From contig JAISRM010000043.1 in NCBI GenBank assembly GCA_031273645.1, forward strand, positions 1-9,690: a stretch of 9,690 nt of DNA. The letters run 5' to 3'. The notes under the pieces are model-generated. The model made no database searches and was not told the DNA's origin. It saw nothing but the letters and a program-made list of their open reading frames with translations. How positions within the stretch are numbered: the stretch's first letter is position 1; each line of letters opens with the position of its first letter. Source of the stretch: Endomicrobium sp. GTDB lineage: Bacteria > Elusimicrobiota > Endomicrobiia > Endomicrobiales > Endomicrobiaceae. The translations under genes were made by a program, and so were the position numbers. This document shows positions 6,364 through 9,690 of this stretch, piece by piece.

Positions 6364-6942
6364 CTATAGAGAAAGAATGTATAATAAAATCAGCAAATCA
6401 ATTCCTATGCTGAAAAAATAATTATCCGTATTATTGATCCTGCTGTAGCCCATTTCGCCTTTTACCGCATTTACCTGATAATCAAACTTAGCAGACGTCT
6501 TAGCGCGCGTAAACAATGCAAATTTAAAACCTGTTTTAAAAACCAAATCATCTTCATTTACAAAATAATTTACGCTTGCAAAAGGACCTACAGTCATTGA
6601 ATTTTTCATTTTCAGCGGACTCCAAAAAATTTCCGCATTGAAAGGACTTACGCCTAAATATCCGTCGTTTCTGCGTCTTGAACGATTTCTCAAATCCTCT
6701 GTAAAAACAAAAGGACTAAAAGACATTCCAAAACCCGTTTTTTCATCTTGAACGTAAAAATCGGCAATGCTGAGCCTAAACAGAACCAACCCTTCGCCTG
6801 TGGCAGATGAAGAATAATTGACGTCAAGCCCGTAAGTTCCCGCAGCGGCAGACAGAAATATTCTCGGACGGTTAAGTTCTTGCGCAAACCCCGCCTGATG
6901 TAAAAATAGAAGTGTCAGTAACGCCGCTATGATTTTTTTCAT
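6364..6942 (-). CDS. Secreted, outer-membrane-like protein of unknown function
   Basis: A 192-residue protein that I cannot assign to a family. The N-terminus is a clear Sec signal peptide: MKK, a hydrophobic core to about 17, and a likely signal peptidase I site after GFA (residue 20). The mature part is rich in aromatic residues and alternating polar/apolar stretches such as VLFRLSIADFYV and FKTGFKFALF, suggesting a small beta-barrel or beta-rich outer-membrane protein. The end is unusual: it finishes in a hydrophobic run (IGIDLLILLYILSL) without the terminal aromatic residue common in outer-membrane barrels. No Shine-Dalgarno is visible before the ATG. It lies 65 nt after dnaK, beyond a strong hairpin, and 37 nt before the ankyrin lipoprotein, so these two envelope genes probably form a pair. 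Confidence 0.8.
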   Translation of the reverse strand: MKKIIAALLTLLFLHQAGFAQELNRPRIFLSAAAGTYGLDVNYSSSATGEGLVLFRLSIADFYVQDEKTGFGMSFSPFVFTEDLRNRSRRRNDGYLGVSPFNAEIFWSPLKMKNSMTVGPFASVNYFVNEDDLVFKTGFKFALFTRAKTSAKFDYQVNAVKGEMGYSRINNTDNYFFSIGIDLLILLYILSL

Positions 6943-6965
6943 ATTTAAATTTTGTTTTCATATGC

Positions 6966-6996
6966 CAAAGCCTCTCTTTTTAAAAGAGAGGCTTTG
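6966..6996 (-). terminator. Strong 15-bp inverted repeat after dnaK
   Basis: CAAAGCCTCTCTTTT (6966-6980) and AAAAGAGAGGCTTTG (6982-6996) are perfect reverse complements around one central base, starting 12 nt beyond the dnaK stop. The stem is strong enough for an intrinsic terminator, yet the minus-strand sequence after it (GCATATGAAAACAAAATTT) has no U run, and neither has the plus-strand side. It may serve as a partial terminator, a processing or 3'-stabilising structure for grpE-dnaK mRNA, or all of these. That would set different levels for dnaK and the downstream genes. Confidence 0.5.
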
Positions 6997-7007
6997 GGCG
7001 CAAATGA

Positions 7008-8888
7008 TTATTTATTTTCATCAACTACTTCTGCATCAACTACTTTCTGCGCGTCGTCGGCGCCGCCGTCTTGCTGCTGCGAGCCGCCGTCTTGAGGCTG
7101 ACCTTGATCTTGCTGCGCGCCTGCCTGCGCTTGCTGCTGCGCCGCTTTATATACCGCTTCGCCAAGTTTCTGGCTTGCGGCCGTAAGTTTTTCTTTAGCC
7201 GCTTTTATTGCCGCCGTATCGCTGCCTTTCAATGTTTCTTTTGTGGCATTGAGTTCCTGTTCTATTGAAGATCTTTCTTGCGAAGAAATTTTGTCGCCGT
7301 GCTCTTTTAAACTCTTCTCTACGGAATAAACCAAATTATCGGCTTCGTTTCTGGCCTCTATTTCTTCTTTCTTTTTAGCGTCGTCTGCGGCATATTGCTC
7401 CGCTTCTTTCACGTATTTATCTATATCGTCTTTAGACAATTTTGTTGACGAACTTATTTTAATAGACTGCTCTTTGCCTGTGCCTTTGTCTTTTGCTCCC
7501 ACATGCAAAATTCCGTTTGCGTCTATGTCAAAAGTTACTTCTATCTGCGGAACGCCTCTGGGAGCAGGCGGTATGCCGTCAAGCGTAAATCTGCCAAGCG
7601 ACAAATTGTCTTTTGCAAAAGGCCTTTCGCCTTGCAGCACATTGATTTCCACAGCCGGCTGATTGTCGGCCGCAGTTGAAAATATTTGAGAGCGTTTTGC
7701 CGGAACCGTCGTATTTCTGTCTATAAGCGCGGTTCTTACTCCGCCCATAGTTTCAAGTCCGAGCGTTAAAGGCGTTACGTCAAGCAAAAGAATATCTTTT
7801 ACGTCGCCCGTAAGCACCGCCGCCTGAACGGCCGCGCCTGCGCTTACGCATTCCATAGGGTCTATTCCGTGTTCAACTTTTTTTCCGACATGCTCTTCTA
7901 CAAATTTTTGAACTATCGGCATTCTTGTAGGTCCGCCGACGAGAATTATTTTCGTAATCGCCGCAACGTCAAGTTTTGCGTCTTTTATGGCGTTATCGAC
8001 GGAAGTTTTGCAGCGTTCTACTATAGGGCGCACCAAATTTTCAAGCGTAGCCCTTGTAAGCCTGAGAGCTAAATGTTTAGGACCGGAAGCGTCTGCGGTA
8101 ATAAAAGGCAGATTTACGTCTGTTTCCATCGTCGATGAAAGTTCAATTTTTGCTTTTTCTGCGGCTTCCTGAAGTCTTTTGACGGCCATTTTATCGTTTC
8201 TTAAATCTATTCCGCTGCTCTTTTTAAAATCGTCGGCGATATAATCTATCAACGCATTGTCCATATCGGTTCCGCCAAGCTGCGTGTCTCCGGAAGTAGA
8301 GAGAACTTCAAAAGTTCCTTCCGCGCCCATTTCCATAATCGTAACGTCAAGCGTTCCGCCGCCTAAGTCAAACACTAAAATTTTCTGCTCTTTGCCGCCC
8401 TTATCCATACCGTAAGCAAGCGAGGCCGCCGTCGGTTCGTTAACTAAACGCACAACTTCAAGACCGGCTATTGCGCCTGCGTCTTTTGTCGCCTGACGCT
8501 GATTGTCGTTAAAATAAGCCGGAACCGTGATAACCGCTTTTTCAACTTTTTCGCCAAGATAGGATTCCGCGTCTTTTTTTATTTTCTGCAAAATAAAACC
8601 CGACAATTGCTGAGGCGTAAATTCTTTGCCGTTAATTTGATATTTAAAATCCGTTCCCATTTTGCGTTTAAAAGCGCTTACGGTTCCTTCCGGATTTGTT
8701 ACTGCCTGTCTTCTTGCGGGCTCTCCGACTAAAAGCTGCCCGTCTTTTGTAAAAGCCACGTAAGACGGAAAAGCTTTGCCGCCAAGCGTAGTGCCTTCTG
8801 CCGACGGAATTAATGTCGTTTTGCCGCCTTCCATTATTGAAGCCGCCGAATTTGACGTTCCTAAATCTATGCCGATAATTTTAGCCAT
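7008..8888 (-). CDS. dnaK: Chaperone protein DnaK (Hsp70)
   Basis: The ATP-driven core of the cytoplasmic Hsp70 system, 626 residues from the chosen start. That ATG (MAKIIGIDLGTSNS) has GGGAGGA about 8 nt upstream, whereas the longer frame from a TTG at 8903 would begin within that Shine-Dalgarno. Hsp70 signatures are intact: IIGIDLGTSNS at 4-14, VFDLGGGTLDVTIM at 172-185, and ILVGGPTRMP at 315-324. The linker/beta-domain entry is at DILLLDVTPLTLGLET, followed by the substrate-binding domain, a helical lid and a Gln/Gly/Asp-rich tail ending VVDAEVVDENK. The segment from FKRKMGT to ESYLGE lacks the roughly 20-25-residue insert usual in Gram-negative DnaK. Together with GTSNS and TSGDTQLGGTDMD it resembles archaeal and Gram-positive forms. 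It lies downstream of grpE and is probably HrcA-controlled from beyond the window. Confidence 0.97.
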   Translation of the reverse strand: MAKIIGIDLGTSNSAASIMEGGKTTLIPSAEGTTLGGKAFPSYVAFTKDGQLLVGEPARRQAVTNPEGTVSAFKRKMGTDFKYQINGKEFTPQQLSGFILQKIKKDAESYLGEKVEKAVITVPAYFNDNQRQATKDAGAIAGLEVVRLVNEPTAASLAYGMDKGGKEQKILVFDLGGGTLDVTIMEMGAEGTFEVLSTSGDTQLGGTDMDNALIDYIADDFKKSSGIDLRNDKMAVKRLQEAAEKAKIELSSTMETDVNLPFITADASGPKHLALRLTRATLENLVRPIVERCKTSVDNAIKDAKLDVAAITKIILVGGPTRMPIVQKFVEEHVGKKVEHGIDPMECVSAGAAVQAAVLTGDVKDILLLDVTPLTLGLETMGGVRTALIDRNTTVPAKRSQIFSTAADNQPAVEINVLQGERPFAKDNLSLGRFTLDGIPPAPRGVPQIEVTFDIDANGILHVGAKDKGTGKEQSIKISSSTKLSKDDIDKYVKEAEQYAADDAKKKEEIEARNEADNLVYSVEKSLKEHGDKISSQERSSIEQELNATKETLKGSDTAAIKAAKEKLTAASQKLGEAVYKAAQQQAQAGAQQDQGQPQDGGSQQQDGGADDAQKVVDAEVVDENK

Positions 8889-9041
8889 GATACTTCCTCC
8901 CAAATTGGATTTTTATTTTTTATGAATTTTTTCTATGCTTCTTAGGCGGCAAAAACGCTTTAAAAAATTGCCGGCAACTAACCAGAGACCGTCTATAGTT
9001 TTACCTCAGATCTTTGCTTGAGGCGTTTAAAGCCGTCTGCT
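8889..9041 (-). other. 153-nt grpE-dnaK spacer
   Basis: A long spacer for an operon whose other gaps are short. On the minus strand it contains a CCTCA/TGAGG stem (9022-9004), the palindrome TTGCCGGCAA followed by six T, a CGGCAA/TTGCCG stem with a 15-nt loop (8973-8947), a very A-rich stretch, and the dnaK Shine-Dalgarno GGGAGGA (8901-8895). The stems are short and none is a clean terminator. A TATAGA sits mid-spacer without a good -35, so an internal dnaK promoter is possible but unsupported. I see no CIRCE element here. Confidence 0.5.
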
Positions 9042-9605
9042 TTATTCTTGGCTGCTAATTTTTGATTTTTGTTTTGCAACTTTGACTTTTGCCGTTCTCA
9101 TTAGACGTCCGTTTATTTTATAACCTTTCTGATATGTCTGCAAAATTTCGCCGTCTTCATTTTCGCATTCCACCGTATCTAAGGCTTCGCAGACATTAGG
9201 ATCAAACTTGTCTGACTTTATTTCTTCAACGCCTTCTTCTTTAAGCATTTTAGAAAATTCTTTTACCACCATCTCAAGACCTATTATAATATCTTCGGTT
9301 TTCCCGCCGGACTTTGCGCTTTCTAAAGCCTGTTCTAAAATGTCGGCAAGCGAAATTTGTTTTTGCAGAATTTTTTCTTTGCCCCATTCAAGATACGTTT
9401 TCTTTTCTTCTTCTAAACGTTTTCGGTAATTGGCAAAATCTGCCTGAAGCCTTAAAAGCTGATCGTAAAAACCTTCGGCTTCCTTTTTCTTTTCCTCTAA
9501 AGACTGCTTTAAAATTTCAAGTTCCGATATTTTTTCATCGCGGGCAATGTCTTCATAAGCGGTTTCTGCCCCGGACAAATTTATATCTTTTTCTTTATCG
9601 CTCAA
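9042..9605 (-). CDS. grpE: Nucleotide exchange factor GrpE
   Basis: GrpE releases ADP from DnaK so that it can reload ATP. From the chosen start the protein has 187 residues, typical of the family. The first half is a long charged coiled coil containing LLRLQADFANYRKR, a family hallmark. The C-terminal beta domain carries FDPNVCEALDTVE and the signature GEILQTYQKGYKINGRLMRTAKVKV. The usual family string is DPN-x-HEA, and here Cys takes the His position. I choose the TTG at 9605 because a perfect AAGGAGG (9621-9615) lies 9 nt upstream. The longer ATG frame at 9638 lacks a Shine-Dalgarno, overlaps hrcA by 29 nt and would translate through the ribosome-binding site. hrcA ends 4 nt before, implying coupled translation. 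Confidence 0.95.
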   Translation of the reverse strand: MSDKEKDINLSGAETAYEDIARDEKISELEILKQSLEEKKKEAEGFYDQLLRLQADFANYRKRLEEEKKTYLEWGKEKILQKQISLADILEQALESAKSGGKTEDIIIGLEMVVKEFSKMLKEEGVEEIKSDKFDPNVCEALDTVECENEDGEILQTYQKGYKINGRLMRTAKVKVAKQKSKISSQE

Positions 9606-9609
9606 CTTA

Positions 9610-9690
9610 TTAATCCTCCTTCTTCTTAAAAAATTCATTCAGCATATTTGAAACAAAGTTGACAAGCCCCATCATTCTTTCATATTCCAT
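9610..9690 (-). CDS. hrcA: HrcA heat-shock repressor, C-terminal fragment
   Basis: The last 26 codons of a gene entering from the right edge, ending at TAA 9612-9610. The peptide MEYERMMGLVNFVSNMLNEF has the pattern of the HrcA C-terminus: the conserved tail is R-M-x-Y-x-R-x-x-x-L-V-x-x-x-S-x-x-L. The window-edge ATG is most likely the internal methionine of that tail, not a start. Its position directly before grpE, as in the classical hrcA-grpE-dnaK-dnaJ operon, supports the call. HrcA represses such operons by binding CIRCE operators near the promoter, which would lie outside this window. Confidence 0.8.
   Translation of the reverse strand: MEYERMMGLVNFVSNMLNEFFKKKED
9615..9621 (-). promoter_or_regulatory. 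grpE Shine-Dalgarno inside the hrcA 3' end
   Basis: A perfect AAGGAGG lies within the last hrcA codons (Lys-Glu-Asp), 9 nt before the TTG at 9605. It decides the grpE start and suggests that ribosomes finishing hrcA reinitiate on grpE. The rare TTG start would moderate GrpE output. Confidence 0.8.

Noticed and set aside
6349..6366. TAGGCC-ATGCAA-GGCCTA stem covering the stop codon of the secreted protein gene
   Set aside because: Only 6 bp, with no U tract on the minus strand. It is noted as a possible weak structure but is too small to call a terminator.
6929..7186. Plus-strand open frame antisense to the dnaK tail
   Set aside because: Its Arg/Leu/Ala-rich composition is the complement of the Gln/Ala/Gly-rich DnaK C-terminus, and it crosses the dnaK 3' hairpin. 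It is a shadow frame.
7008..8903. Longer DnaK starting at TTG 8903
   Set aside because: Adds MGGSI, which is encoded by the Shine-Dalgarno region itself. The MAKIIGIDLGT start matches family N-termini.
8947..8973. CGGCAA/TTGCCG stem in the grpE-dnaK spacer as a terminator
   Set aside because: A 6-bp stem with a 15-nt loop and no U run after it. Termination here would cut off dnaK from its operon.
9042..9638. Longer GrpE starting at ATG 9638
   Set aside because: No Shine-Dalgarno, overlap with hrcA, and translation through the perfect AAGGAGG. The TTG at 9605 fits much better.

Overview
The window reads almost entirely on the minus strand, so gene order below runs from right to left. It is a heat-shock chaperone locus from a moderately AT-rich bacterium with a Gram-negative type envelope: one product has a lipobox, and another has a signal peptide and looks like an outer-membrane protein. 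My best guess at lineage is Elusimicrobiota (Endomicrobium-like). This rests on gene content and general flavour (ankyrin lipoprotein, short palindromic intergenic repeats, an insert-less DnaK in a diderm cell) and is an inference, not a demonstrated assignment.

Layout. The right edge holds the last 26 codons of hrcA, the heat-shock repressor. It is followed after 4 nt by grpE, which I start at a TTG with a perfect Shine-Dalgarno. After a 153-nt spacer comes dnaK. A strong 15-bp inverted repeat lies after dnaK. Next come a small secreted beta-rich protein, an ankyrin-repeat lipoprotein, recQ, a yjbQ-family gene, a membrane-anchored J-domain protein, and finally canonical dnaJ. From dnaK to dnaJ all genes are collinear with gaps of 65 nt or less, or a slight overlap, so a single long transcript or a few overlapping ones is plausible. 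The leftmost 600 bases hold no complete gene. They contain short palindromic repeats, a probable terminator for the dnaJ transcript, and the 5' end of another minus-strand ORF that leaves the window.

How the genes fit. HrcA (repressor), GrpE (nucleotide exchange), DnaK (Hsp70) and DnaJ (J co-chaperone) are the classical K-J-E machine. The order hrcA-grpE-dnaK-dnaJ is kept, but four or five genes sit between dnaK and dnaJ. One of these is a second J-domain protein whose J domain is about 73% identical to that of the adjacent DnaJ. It carries a transmembrane helix and an unrecognised C-terminal region, so it could recruit DnaK to the inner membrane. The two envelope proteins just after dnaK suggest, without proving, a link between chaperone expression and the envelope.

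The most noteworthy observations are: (i) the tandem pair of soluble DnaJ and membrane J protein; (ii) an archaeal/Gram-positive-like DnaK without the N-terminal insert usual in Gram-negatives; (iii) an ankyrin lipoprotein built from three copies of a three-ankyrin unit, with recent DNA-level duplication; (iv) paired intergenic hairpins with compensatory stem changes and an unchanged GAAA loop on the minus strand. I do not see a CRISPR array, an insertion sequence, a tRNA or rRNA, or a clear new defence system.
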